Positions 27,668 to 35,007 of a DNA stretch of 64,000 nucleotides are shown here, piece after piece. The DNA comes from JAEVLT01 sp050496765 (GTDB lineage Bacteria; Bacillota; Bacilli; Bacillales; Cytobacillaceae): the NCBI RefSeq assembly GCF_050496765.1, contig NZ_JBNWEO010000015.1, positions 647,799 through 711,798 of the forward strand, written 5' to 3'. The first letter of the stretch is position 1; every line of letters begins with the position of its first letter. The notes beneath the pieces were generated by a model. The model did no database searches. It was given only the letters and a program-made list of their open reading frames with translations, and was not told where the DNA came from. Both the position numbers and the translations under genes were made by a program.

Positions 27668-27714
27668 AAAGCCTAACTTCTCCATTTAACAAATGTAAGA
27701 AATTAGGCTTTTTG
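27668..27714 (+). terminator. Terminator after the DUF4183-like gene
   Basis: AAAGCCTAA (27668-27676) pairs with TTAGGCTTT (27703-27711), with a 26-nt loop that contains a smaller hairpin, followed by TTG. Confidence 0.65.
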
Positions 27715-27846
27715 TTATGAAACATTGTTCGCTATGAAATTTGAGTGAGATCTCTCTCTAATTGTATAAGTATTGCAATTTGCGTTTTATCTGCAAGTAG
27801 AGGTATGATACATATGTTTTCTTTATCGGTAAGGGAGGAATTTTTT

Positions 27847-28407
27847 ATGAACAATTTACAGCTTGATTTTGCTAAAACAGCATTGGTTTTGATTGACCTG
27901 CAAAATGGGATTGTGTCCATGCCTGGCGGAAAGGCAGTTGTTGATAAAGCTGTACAGCTAGTGGATTTGTTTCGGCAAAAAAACGGTTTTATCAGTTTTG
28001 TGCGGGTCAGTTTTTTGGATGGTAAAGATGTCTTAAATCCCCAACTGGATCAGGCACCAGCTGCAGTCAATCGCCCCAAAGGTTGGGATGAACTTGTACC
28101 TGAGCTCGGGGTTTTGGAAAAAGATTATGTCGTTACAAAGCGGCAATGGGGTGCGTTTTTTTGCACAGATTTAGATTTGCAGCTGCGCAGACGCGGAATT
28201 GATACGATTGTTCTTAGCGGGATTGCGACGAATATTGGTGTGGAAACGACTGCTCGTGAAGCATTCCAATATGGTTATAACCAAATTTTTATTACCGACG
28301 CAATGGCAACCTTTAGCCCGGATGCACATGAGGCAACGATCAAATATATTTTTCCGCGCATCGGCAAACTGCGGACAACGGAACAATTTTTAGCAGAAGT
28401 GATGTAA
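27847..28407 (+). CDS. Isochorismatase-like hydrolase lacking the Cys nucleophile
   Basis: The 186-residue protein has the isochorismatase fold: Asp17 (LVLIDLQNG) and Lys98 (VVTKRQWGAF) of the usual Asp-Lys-Cys triad, and the conserved GIATNIGVETTARE loop. In nicotinamidase-type members the loop reads NICV; here the Cys position is Gly131, as in true isochorismatases such as EntB or PhzD, which do not use a nucleophile. Cys-dependent amidase chemistry is therefore unlikely. ATG 27847 has a GGGAGGA site; upstream in-frame codons have none. An MFS exporter gene follows within 20 bp, probably in one transcript. Confidence 0.82.
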   Translation: MNNLQLDFAKTALVLIDLQNGIVSMPGGKAVVDKAVQLVDLFRQKNGFISFVRVSFLDGKDVLNPQLDQAPAAVNRPKGWDELVPELGVLEKDYVVTKRQWGAFFCTDLDLQLRRRGIDTIVLSGIATNIGVETTAREAFQYGYNQIFITDAMATFSPDAHEATIKYIFPRIGKLRTTEQFLAEVM

Positions 28408-28422
28408 GGTTTGGGCTGCACT

Positions 28423-29781
28423 ATGAAAAACAATCGTGGTTTATTTTTAACAGCCGTTGCAACGGGAACGATGCTCAATCCGCTCAATTCTTCGATGATT
28501 TCATTAGCACTGCACAGCATTCAGCGCGATTTCCACCTCTCGTTTACAACGGTATCATGGTTAATTTCTTCATTTTACTTGGCTAGTGCTGTCGCACAGC
28601 CGGTTACTGGAAAAATCGGTGACCTGATCGGCAGCAAAAAAACCTTTTTCGCCGGACTCATCCTTGTCCTAATCTCCGCTATTGGAGCACCGCTTGCAAC
28701 TAGTTTCCTAATGCTTTTGTTGATGCGCCTATTCCAATCGGTCGGAAGCAGTGCGATTTATCCATCCGGGATGACGCTGATTCGCGACCATATTAACGAT
28801 CGCCAAGCATCTGCTTTGGCTGTCTTATCCATTTTTGCTTCTGCGATGTCGTCTTTAGGCCCGACGCTTGGCGGCTTTTTGATTATTTGGGGCGATTGGC
28901 CGGCAATTTTCAAAGTGAATTACCCGATTATCTTGATCAGCTTGCTGCTCGGGTGGTACATGTTTCCAAAGGATGAGAAAAAGGGCGGGCGTTTGAAGGA
29001 TTTGCTGCTAATGCTCGATCTGATCGGGATTGCTTTTTTTGCTATCGGTATGGTGTTAATTTTGTGGTTTTTATTATCGTTAAAAACAGCCGTTCATCTC
29101 GCCTCCGGAATTGGCGGACTTTTATTTCTTGGCCTGTTTATTTGGTGGGAGCTGGAGGTAAAAGAACCCTTTATTGATATTCGCTTATTTAAAAAACATC
29201 CAAAGCTCTCATGGGTGTACTTACAGTTTATTTTTTTAAATATCTATTTCTATTCACTCTTTTTCGGCCTTCCCAGCTATTTTCAGGACGAAATGAATTT
29301 AAGTGTTAAAACAAGCGGTCTATTGATGCTGTTCATGTCAGGAGTTAGTATTTTTGTTTCGCCGTTAACCGGAAAGTGGATTGACCGGCGCGGCATCAAA
29401 CAGCCGATTTGGATTGGTTCTATGCTGGCGGTTCTTGGCGCTGTTGTGCTTACAGTATTTTTTGTTCATGCACCAAACTGGGGAATGGGGTTAATCCTCT
29501 CAATTCTCGGGATCAGCTACGGAATTTTAAATGTCGTCTTGCAGGCAGCGATGCTAAAGGAAAGCCCGGCTGAAATGATTGGGACGACATCAGGCTTATT
29601 CCAAACATGCCGTTATTTCGGTTCGATTTTATCATCAATTGTGCTTGGCCTTGTTTTCGGCAAAGCAATCACAGCCGGGCACTTACAAATTCTTGGCATC
29701 GTGTTGATTTTTACCGGAGTTGGCAGCTTGTTGATGAGCCTGCGCTTTACCGGGATGCTTGGAAAAACAGAACGAGGTTGA
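28423..29781 (+). CDS. MFS drug/proton antiporter (DHA2 type)
   Basis: A polytopic exporter of about 452 residues in the EmrB/QacA branch of the major facilitator superfamily. Hallmarks are the first-segment motif LNPLNSSMISLAL, the WLISSFYLASAVAQPVTGKI antiporter stretch, the loop GKIGDLIGSKK (motif A), and a second half-barrel with GKWIDRRGIKQ. ATG 28423 is preferred; TTG 28411 is a possible start. It follows the isochorismatase-like gene closely, so the two may export and process one small molecule, which is inference. A 52-bp repeat array begins 55 bp after its stop. Confidence 0.88.
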   Translation: MKNNRGLFLTAVATGTMLNPLNSSMISLALHSIQRDFHLSFTTVSWLISSFYLASAVAQPVTGKIGDLIGSKKTFFAGLILVLISAIGAPLATSFLMLLLMRLFQSVGSSAIYPSGMTLIRDHINDRQASALAVLSIFASAMSSLGPTLGGFLIIWGDWPAIFKVNYPIILISLLLGWYMFPKDEKKGGRLKDLLLMLDLIGIAFFAIGMVLILWFLLSLKTAVHLASGIGGLLFLGLFIWWELEVKEPFIDIRLFKKHPKLSWVYLQFIFLNIYFYSLFFGLPSYFQDEMNLSVKTSGLLMLFMSGVSIFVSPLTGKWIDRRGIKQPIWIGSMLAVLGAVVLTVFFVHAPNWGMGLILSILGISYGILNVVLQAAMLKESPAEMIGTTSGLFQTCRYFGSILSSIVLGLVFGKAITAGHLQILGIVLIFTGVGSLLMSLRFTGMLGKTERG

Positions 29782-29836
29782 GTTGGTACTGGGTTCATAA
29801 AACTTTTCGAGGGGTAATTGCGGTTTTTGGGATTTC

Positions 29837-30876
29837 ATAATAACCGTTTGCGCAGTGCGTGACCCTTTTTGGGCACTATGAACCCTTTATAACGACCATT
29901 TGCGCGGCGCGTGACCCTTTTTGGGCACTATGAACGGTTTATAACGACCATTTGTGCGGCGCGTGACCCTTTTGGGGCACTATGAACGGTTTATAACGAC
30001 CATTTGTGCGGCGCGTGACCCTTTTGGGGCATTATGAACTCTTTATAACGACCGGTTGCGCGGCGCGTGACCCTTTTGGGGCACTATGAACGGTTTATAA
30101 CGACCGGTTGCGCGGCGCGTGATCCTTTTTGGGCACTATGAACGGTTTATAACGACCATTTGCGCGGCGCGTGACCCTTTTGGGGCACTATGAACGGTTT
30201 ATAACGACCGGTTGCGCGGCGCGTGACCCTTTTGGGGCACTATGAACGGTTTATAACGACCGGTTGTGCGGCGCGTGACCCTTTTTGGGCACTATGAACG
30301 GTTTATAACGACCGGTTGTGCGGCGCGTGACCCTTTTGGGGCACTATGAACCTTTTATAACGACCGTTTGTGCGGCGCGTGACCCTTTTGGGGCACTATG
30401 AACTCTTTATAACGACCGTTTGCGCGGCGCGTGACCCTTTTTGGGCACTATGAACGGTTTATAACGACCATTTGTGCGGCGCGTGACCCTTTCGGGGCAC
30501 TATGAACGGTTTATAACGACCGGTTGCGCGGCGCGTGATCCTTTTGGGGCACTATGAACCCTTTATAACGACCATTTGCGCAGTGCGTGACCCTTTTTGG
30601 GCACTATGAACCCTTTATAACGACCGTTTGCGCGGCGCGTGACCCATTTGGGGCACTATGAACTCTTTATAACGACCGTTTGTGCGGTGCGTGATCCTTT
30701 TGGGACACTATGAACCTTTTATAACGACCATTTGTGCGGCGCGTGACCCTTTTGGGGCACTATGAACGGTTTATAACGACCGGTTGTGCGGCGCGTGACC
30801 CTTTTTGGGCACTATGAACCTTTTATAACGACCGGTTGTGCGGCGCGTGACCCTTTTGGGGCTTTATGAACTTCAT
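29837..30876. repeat. Array of twenty 52-bp repeats
   Basis: Twenty direct repeats, each exactly 52 bp with no indels, run from 29837 to 30876 without spacers. Each unit begins ATAACGACC, continues with GCGGCGCGTGACCC, and has an imperfect hairpin GTGACCC-TTTT-GGGGCAC. Two short variable positions (CAT, CGG or CGT after GAC; CGG, CCC, CTC or CCT after GAA) are shuffled between units. Since 52 is not a multiple of 3 the frame changes every unit and nothing is encoded. The array fills the whole space between the MFS gene and a minus-strand small gene. Confidence 0.95.
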
Positions 30877-30886
30877 AGAGCCCGTT

Positions 30887-31146
30887 TTAACTGCTGCCGA
30901 CCTTTTTCATACAGTCCGAGCCGCATTTACAATTCATTTCACCGATAATCAGCTGCTCTTTTCCTACGGGAACATAAAAAAATTGTTTTTTTTGCAACAA
31001 AATTCCACATAAACATCTAGAAGCCATTCAGGTGCCAAATGATAGGGAACTATTTTTTCAGTTGACCTGATCCTTTTAAAGCAGCCTCCACCATCTAAGA
31101 AGTGAGCATGATTATTTTTCAGCTTCTCGTTTTCGAATACTGTCAT
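30887..31146 (-). pseudogene. Small Cys-containing protein with homopolymer frameshift
   Basis: A 60-codon frame from ATG 31146 reads GGGCFKRIRSTEKIVPYHLA and PEWLLDVYVEFCC, then stops at 30964 just after a T7 run (A7 on the plus strand, 30976-30982). Adding one T joins it to a second frame, FYVPVGKEQLIIGEMNCKCG and SDCMKKVGSS, ending at a TAA at 30887-30889, giving about 86 residues with a CxCxxxC motif. The second part looks like genuine coding sequence. The gene overlaps the upstream membrane protein by 35 bp. I do not recognise the family. Either frame alone could also be chance. Confidence 0.45.
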
Positions 31147-31330
31147 ACTCTTTCACATCGTTCTCCTTATTCAAAATATCATTCAGTGTCTCGGCTATAT
31201 GATAAAGAAGGCCAATAATAACGCCTAGTAATATAGAAACAGAAATCCCATCTGAAATCGGCTTTCCGTTCCAAGACATCATTACGATTGACATATATAT
31301 AGTCAAGCCCGCGACCCCACCTGCAAACAT
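31112..31330 (-). CDS. Small hypothetical membrane protein
   Basis: The 72-residue product has two membrane segments (about residues 3-19 and 30-48) and a charged tail ending in EYDSIRKREAEK. The frame extends upstream of ATG 31330 as far as KHQTKKSKNLAAFS without a start codon, although a strong GAGGAGGGAT lies at the head of that extension. This suggests the original start has been lost or is non-standard. It lies in a row of three small minus-strand genes. No family recognised. Confidence 0.45.
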   Translation of the reverse strand: MFAGGVAGLTIYMSIVMMSWNGKPISDGISVSILLGVIIGLLYHIAETLNDILNKENDVKEYDSIRKREAEK

Positions 31331-31376
31331 TGAGAAAGCAGCTAAATTTTTTGACTTTTTTGTTTGATGTTTACTT

Positions 31377-31553
31377 TTATCCCTCCTCTTGTTTTTTCAT
31401 CAATCTCTTAATGTCTTCCCTCGGGTTCCAGCAGTTAAATTGATCGTTTGTTTTGGTTTCATAGCCGAGACGGCGGCAAAAATAGCGGGTGTCGAGCACA
31501 TCCTTTTGAGTGCGAAAATGGATACAGGTAGCGCAACAGTGGTAATTTTTCAA
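31377..31553 (-). CDS. Small cysteine-rich protein
   Basis: A 58-residue protein that starts with TTG at 31553 after GGGGATTTC. It contains CCATCIHFRTQKDVLDTRYF followed by CRRLGYETKTNDQFNCWNPR and a charged tail, KRLMKKQEEG. Spaced cysteines (C-C-x2-C, then C and C-W-N-P) suggest a small metal-binding or zinc-ribbon-like fold. The amino acid pattern (Y-F-C-R-R-L-G-Y) looks conserved rather than random, but I cannot name the family. Its end overlaps the ribosome binding site region of the next membrane protein gene. Confidence 0.6.
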   Translation of the reverse strand: MKNYHCCATCIHFRTQKDVLDTRYFCRRLGYETKTNDQFNCWNPREDIKRLMKKQEEG

Positions 31554-31611
31554 CGAAATCCCCTATAAAAATACGACTTTTTTTACGAACTATTCAAGGT
31601 TTGGACATAGT

Positions 31612-31722
31612 TTGTTCACTCTTTTTCGTTATTCTATATACAGGTTCAAACGAACCTCCACCTCCTGTCCTATAAACGAAAACTAGCGTCACGCCCGGCC
31701 TGTGTGCCGGGTATTTTTTTCT
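31612..31722 (+). ncRNA. Candidate C-rich small regulatory RNA
   Basis: A strong plus-strand terminator (CCCGGC at 31694-31699, GCCGGG at 31706-31711, then TATTTTTTT) has no plus-strand gene for almost 2 kb upstream. A possible promoter, TTGTTC at 31612-31617 and TATATA at 31635-31640 with 17 bp between, would start a transcript of about 75 nt near 31646. The RNA would expose CGAACCTCCACCTCCTG, a double anti-Shine-Dalgarno CCUCC motif typical of C-rich Bacillus sRNAs that block translation. The sporulation RNA CsfG and FsrA are families to compare. Identity is not shown. Confidence 0.45.
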
Positions 31723-31734
31723 ACTTGCTCAATT

Positions 31735-32352
31735 TTATCTTTCCCAAAGCGAAACAGTTAAATAGAGTGCTGTTCCCCACATAATCAACGCAGAAATTTT
31801 GTTTAGAAAAAGGATCATCCTGCCAGAAGTATCGAGCGATCCGACAATCTTCCCCGCAATCGATAAACCGAAAAACCACAGCCAGGAAACGAGAATACTA
31901 GCGATGGTAAACGTTATTTTTTCATTACCGGTGTACGATAATGAACTAGTACCAATCACGCCAATCGTATCCAAGATGGCATGAGGATTGAGCAATGAAA
32001 CCGATGCGGCAAATGCAATTTGTTTTCTTGCGGTGAAGGAGTGCAGATTTTCACTCGATGCCGCCTGCGGCTTGCTGTTCCAAGTCGTATAGCCCATAAA
32101 AAGCAGAAATAAAATTCCGCCGATTAGAAGAATGGTCTTGATCCACGCGATTTCCAGCACGACGGCAGATATACCGAAAACTGCCAGAAAGATGAGAAAC
32201 GTATCGCAGATCGATGCGGTTAACACAACAGGAAGCACTTTTAGCCAGCTTTTGTGCATTGCCCCCTGGTTAAAAACAAAAACATTTTGAACCCCAAGGG
32301 GCAAAATAAGGCCAAATGCCAGCAAAAAACCGTGAATGGCTGCTTGCAACAT
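31735..32352 (-). CDS. LysE/ArgO family amino acid exporter
   Basis: The 205-residue protein has six membrane segments and the LysE signature GLILPLGVQNVFVFNQGAM near the N terminus, plus SLLNPHAILDTIGVIG in the middle, where the family has the conserved NPxxxxD. ArgO/YisU-type proteins export basic amino acids such as arginine or lysine; the substrate here is inferred from the family. It is 15 bp downstream of the acetyltransferase gene, probably in one transcript. Confidence 0.88.
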   Translation of the reverse strand: MLQAAIHGFLLAFGLILPLGVQNVFVFNQGAMHKSWLKVLPVVLTASICDTFLIFLAVFGISAVVLEIAWIKTILLIGGILFLLFMGYTTWNSKPQAASSENLHSFTARKQIAFAASVSLLNPHAILDTIGVIGTSSLSYTGNEKITFTIASILVSWLWFFGLSIAGKIVGSLDTSGRMILFLNKISALIMWGTALYLTVSLWER

Positions 32353-32367
32353 ATTGATCTCCTATTC

Positions 32368-32811
32368 TTATCTTATCAATTTCATATAGTGCTCTGGATC
32401 TTTAATCACCTCAAAGCCATACTGCGTATAAAGCCCATGTGCATCAAACGTACTTAACATTAATTTGCCAACCTGTCCCAATTCAGATCGTTTTGTTAAA
32501 ACCTCCATAAGCCACTTCGACAGACCTCTCCCCCTATATTCTTTCAAAATAAATACATCCATGATCCAACCCATGCGGACGAAATCCGTTATCACACGGG
32601 CAAAACCGACTTGTTTTGCCTCACCGTTTTTAGGATCTCCTTCATATAAACCGAAGCAAATGGCGGAATGGTCAATCGAACTTGAAACTTTTTCGAATGA
32701 GATTCCTTTTGCCCAATAAGAGTCTTCACTTAAAAAGCGATGAATCGTTTCCAAATCCAATAATTCCTTATCTGTATAAATGGTAAAGCCATGATTTGAC
32801 CATTTTGCCAT
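32368..32811 (-). CDS. GNAT family N-acetyltransferase
   Basis: The 147-residue protein has the GNAT acetyl-CoA binding segment VFILKEYRGRGLSKWLMEVL (about residues 82-101) and the C-terminal GLYTQYGFEV motif typical of small-molecule acetyltransferases. Start ATG 32811 follows AAGGGG; the upstream extension of the frame overlaps the next gene and is not used. The acceptor is unknown. Confidence 0.85.
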   Translation of the reverse strand: MAKWSNHGFTIYTDKELLDLETIHRFLSEDSYWAKGISFEKVSSSIDHSAICFGLYEGDPKNGEAKQVGFARVITDFVRMGWIMDVFILKEYRGRGLSKWLMEVLTKRSELGQVGKLMLSTFDAHGLYTQYGFEVIKDPEHYMKLIR

Positions 32812-32825
32812 GCAAGATACCCCTT

Positions 32826-33449
32826 TTATGTATTTTTTGAAATCTTTCGATAGAACACCACAAAATAAATGATACCAAGAATAAGCATATAGGCACCATA
32901 TAAACCAATTGAAAGCCATTTATTGCCAGTAAAGGAAGCGCCGGCAAACGATAGAAGCAAAACGTTTGGTATTTTTCCAATCGCGGATGCCGCAAAGAAA
33001 GTTAGCCAGTTTACCCTGCTTAGGCCACAGCCAATATTGACAACGGGCGCTGGGATAATCGGGATAATTCGGCTGATCAAAATGGCGGCAAAGGCATGTC
33101 TGTTTAAAAAAACTTCAAAATCTCTTATTTTCGGATAGTTTTGCAAACGGGTTTGGGCTGCTTCCCTGAAACCGTAGCGGCTTAGAAAGAAGAAGCCCAT
33201 TGTTCCGACCATTGATCCGGCTAATGTAATGGCTAAGCCTTGAGTGGTTCCAAACAGCGCGCCGATCGTTCCAGCCAGAATCGGAAACGGAATCAGCGGA
33301 AAAAATACGCAAATTGCAACCAATAATGCACTTACAACCATCGCCAAACTGCTGCCGGATTTAATGATTTCCAAAAGCATTGCTTTTTGCGTGTAACCAA
33401 CCGCAATGATGAGGAGCAAACTGGTGATGCTGATCATTTTTTTGAACAT
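32826..33449 (-). CDS. TVP38/TMEM64 family membrane protein
   Basis: The 207-residue protein has about five or six membrane segments with the VTT/SNARE-associated core: FPLIPFPILAGTIGALFG, a basic stretch FLSRYGFREA, and SRIIPIIPAPVVNIGCGLSR. Relatives of the DedA/TVP38 superfamily act in lipid scrambling or membrane homeostasis; a specific job cannot be given. GGAGGAAGTT precedes the ATG. It is the first of three minus-strand genes (with GNAT and ArgO). Confidence 0.85.
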   Translation of the reverse strand: MFKKMISITSLLLIIAVGYTQKAMLLEIIKSGSSLAMVVSALLVAICVFFPLIPFPILAGTIGALFGTTQGLAITLAGSMVGTMGFFFLSRYGFREAAQTRLQNYPKIRDFEVFLNRHAFAAILISRIIPIIPAPVVNIGCGLSRVNWLTFFAASAIGKIPNVLLLSFAGASFTGNKWLSIGLYGAYMLILGIIYFVVFYRKISKNT

Positions 33450-33575
33450 AACTTCCTCCGAAATCGGGTTGATGTTTAAGTGTAATTTAATTCTACCATA
33501 CTATTTTGGAAAACTCGCCTATTGTTGAACTTCCCGAGTACAGATGGTCAGAGCCTTCCACCTTCTATAACAAAA

Positions 33576-33612
33576 AAGACCTTCCATCCCTTTATTTAGG
33601 ATAAAAGGTCTT
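33576..33612 (-). terminator. Terminator after the NlpC/P60 gene
   Basis: AAGACCTT (33576-33583) and AAGGTCTT (33605-33612) form the stem; on the minus strand six T residues follow (plus-strand A run at 33572-33577). Confidence 0.75.
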
Positions 33613-33626
33613 CTTGTATCAATTTT

Positions 33627-34637
33627 TTAAAATGCTGAACGGGATCCCAAATATCTTGATGTCCAATACGAGTAGGTCATATCAGAAATGGTAATCCCGG
33701 ATGATCCCGCATGGATAAATTTATTGTTTCCTAGATAGATTCCATTATGGGATGGACCGGATTTGTATGTTTGATAGTAAACAATATCGCCTGGCTGCGG
33801 CGAACTTACTGGTCTTGTTGCAGTCCACTGGGTCGCAACTGTCCTTGGTAAGCTGATTCCTACCTTATTAAACACATATTTTACAAATCCACTGCAGTCA
33901 AATCCGGCTGGGGTATTGCCTCCCCATAAATAAGGCGTACCGATATATTTCTTCGCTTCCTCAATAACTGCCTGTGCTTTTGACACAGAAGTACTGATAG
34001 GTGTGGCAACAACCGTAGTTGCCGGTGCAGAAACAGGGGTAACAGTCGCTGTTGCTGCGGCAGTTCCACTGATTTTTAATGCTTGTCCAACATAAATGGT
34101 ATCAGAAGTTAAACCGTTTAAGGCTTTTAACTGTGCCACAGTTGTATTGTAACGGACTGCAAGGACAGAAAGGGAATCTCCGCTTTGCACAGTATAGGTT
34201 GATAGATTAGCAGGACTGGCAGCCGCTGCACGAACAGGCTCGCTTGCCCCTGTCACATTCAGTTTTTGACCAATGCGAATCAGATCTGAAGTCAGTCCAT
34301 TGGCGCTTTTTAACTGACTAACTGTAGTTCCATACACTTTGGCGATGCCGGAAAGCGTGTCGCCCGCTTTCACGATATAGGTCGAACTGCTACTCCCATT
34401 TGCAGAAGTAACCGCTGAATCTTGAATTGATAGATTTTGATTTACATAAATAAGGTCACTGGAAAGATTGTTCCATTCTTTTAGTTGATTAATTGTCACA
34501 TGGTAATTTTGTGAAATTTTCCATAAGCTGTCCCCTGGCTGAACGGTGTATGTATTTCCTGCTGCATTTGCAGACGCACCAAATCCGGTGAATAAAATTC
34601 CCGCGGCTGCCGCTGCACTCATAAGCTGTTTTCTCAT
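33627..34637 (-). CDS. LysM-NlpC/P60 peptidoglycan endopeptidase
   Basis: Secreted D,L-endopeptidase that cuts peptide stems in the wall, of the LytE/LytF/CwlS type. The 336-residue precursor has a signal peptide (residues 1-25, ending ASANA), three LysM domains (about 29-72, 86-130 and 148-190, each beginning YTVQPGDSL, YIVKAGDTL or YTVQSGDSL), a Ala/Thr/Val linker, and a C-terminal NlpC/P60 domain with Cys248 (FDCSGF), His297 (SHNGIYL) and His309 (IHAG). Two LysM repeats plus linker length fit LytE, three fit CwlS or LytF; I leave the symbol open. A WalR-type box lies upstream. AAGGAG precedes the ATG. Confidence 0.92.
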   Translation of the reverse strand: MRKQLMSAAAAAGILFTGFGASANAAGNTYTVQPGDSLWKISQNYHVTINQLKEWNNLSSDLIYVNQNLSIQDSAVTSANGSSSSTYIVKAGDTLSGIAKVYGTTVSQLKSANGLTSDLIRIGQKLNVTGASEPVRAAAASPANLSTYTVQSGDSLSVLAVRYNTTVAQLKALNGLTSDTIYVGQALKISGTAAATATVTPVSAPATTVVATPISTSVSKAQAVIEEAKKYIGTPYLWGGNTPAGFDCSGFVKYVFNKVGISLPRTVATQWTATRPVSSPQPGDIVYYQTYKSGPSHNGIYLGNNKFIHAGSSGITISDMTYSYWTSRYLGSRSAF

Positions 34638-34841
34638 GATTGCACTCCTTGTTTTTTCTTTTTTACAAATCTATGATAATGGAGTTTCAAACCTAAAAAA
34701 CACCCATAAATTGTGGTTTGTGAGGAAGTTTATTCCTCCAGTGGAAACGGCAGCCCTTTCTATGACAAACATAGAAGTTTGTCCAAACCCGTATAACAAC
34801 TGGTTTTTCCACCCATTTACCACTACGAATTCACCTTCTCC

Positions 34842-34858
34842 TGTAACCTGTATGTAAT
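34842..34858 (+). promoter_or_regulatory. WalR (YycF) box
   Basis: TGTAACCTGTATGTAAT is an exact match to the WalR pattern TGTWAH-N5-TGTWAH. It lies about 205 bp upstream of the NlpC/P60 hydrolase, a typical WalR target, but its orientation is towards the plus-strand radical SAM gene. The rest of the 370-bp gap (34638-35007) shows no gene or terminator. Confidence 0.5.
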
Positions 34859-35007
34859 TTACTTTTAATTTTTCTAAAAATTCTTTACTGAATTATTCAG
34901 CATATGTCCAAAGAACCAGCTTTGAATGTAGAAATTTTGTAACAAAACATCCATGCATTACGTGGGATCAATTTTATAATGAAAGTAGATAAGCTTGGAA
35001 AAAAATA

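Noticed and set aside
29837..30876. CRISPR array
   Set aside because: The units are contiguous 52-bp direct repeats with no unique spacers, and there are no cas genes. The same applies to 57427-58200.
31580..31700. Minus-strand short frame reading VYRTGGGGSFEPVYRITKK
   Set aside because: It lacks a ribosome site and covers the terminator and C-rich segment; the Gly run comes from the AGGAGGTGGAGG complement of the small RNA.
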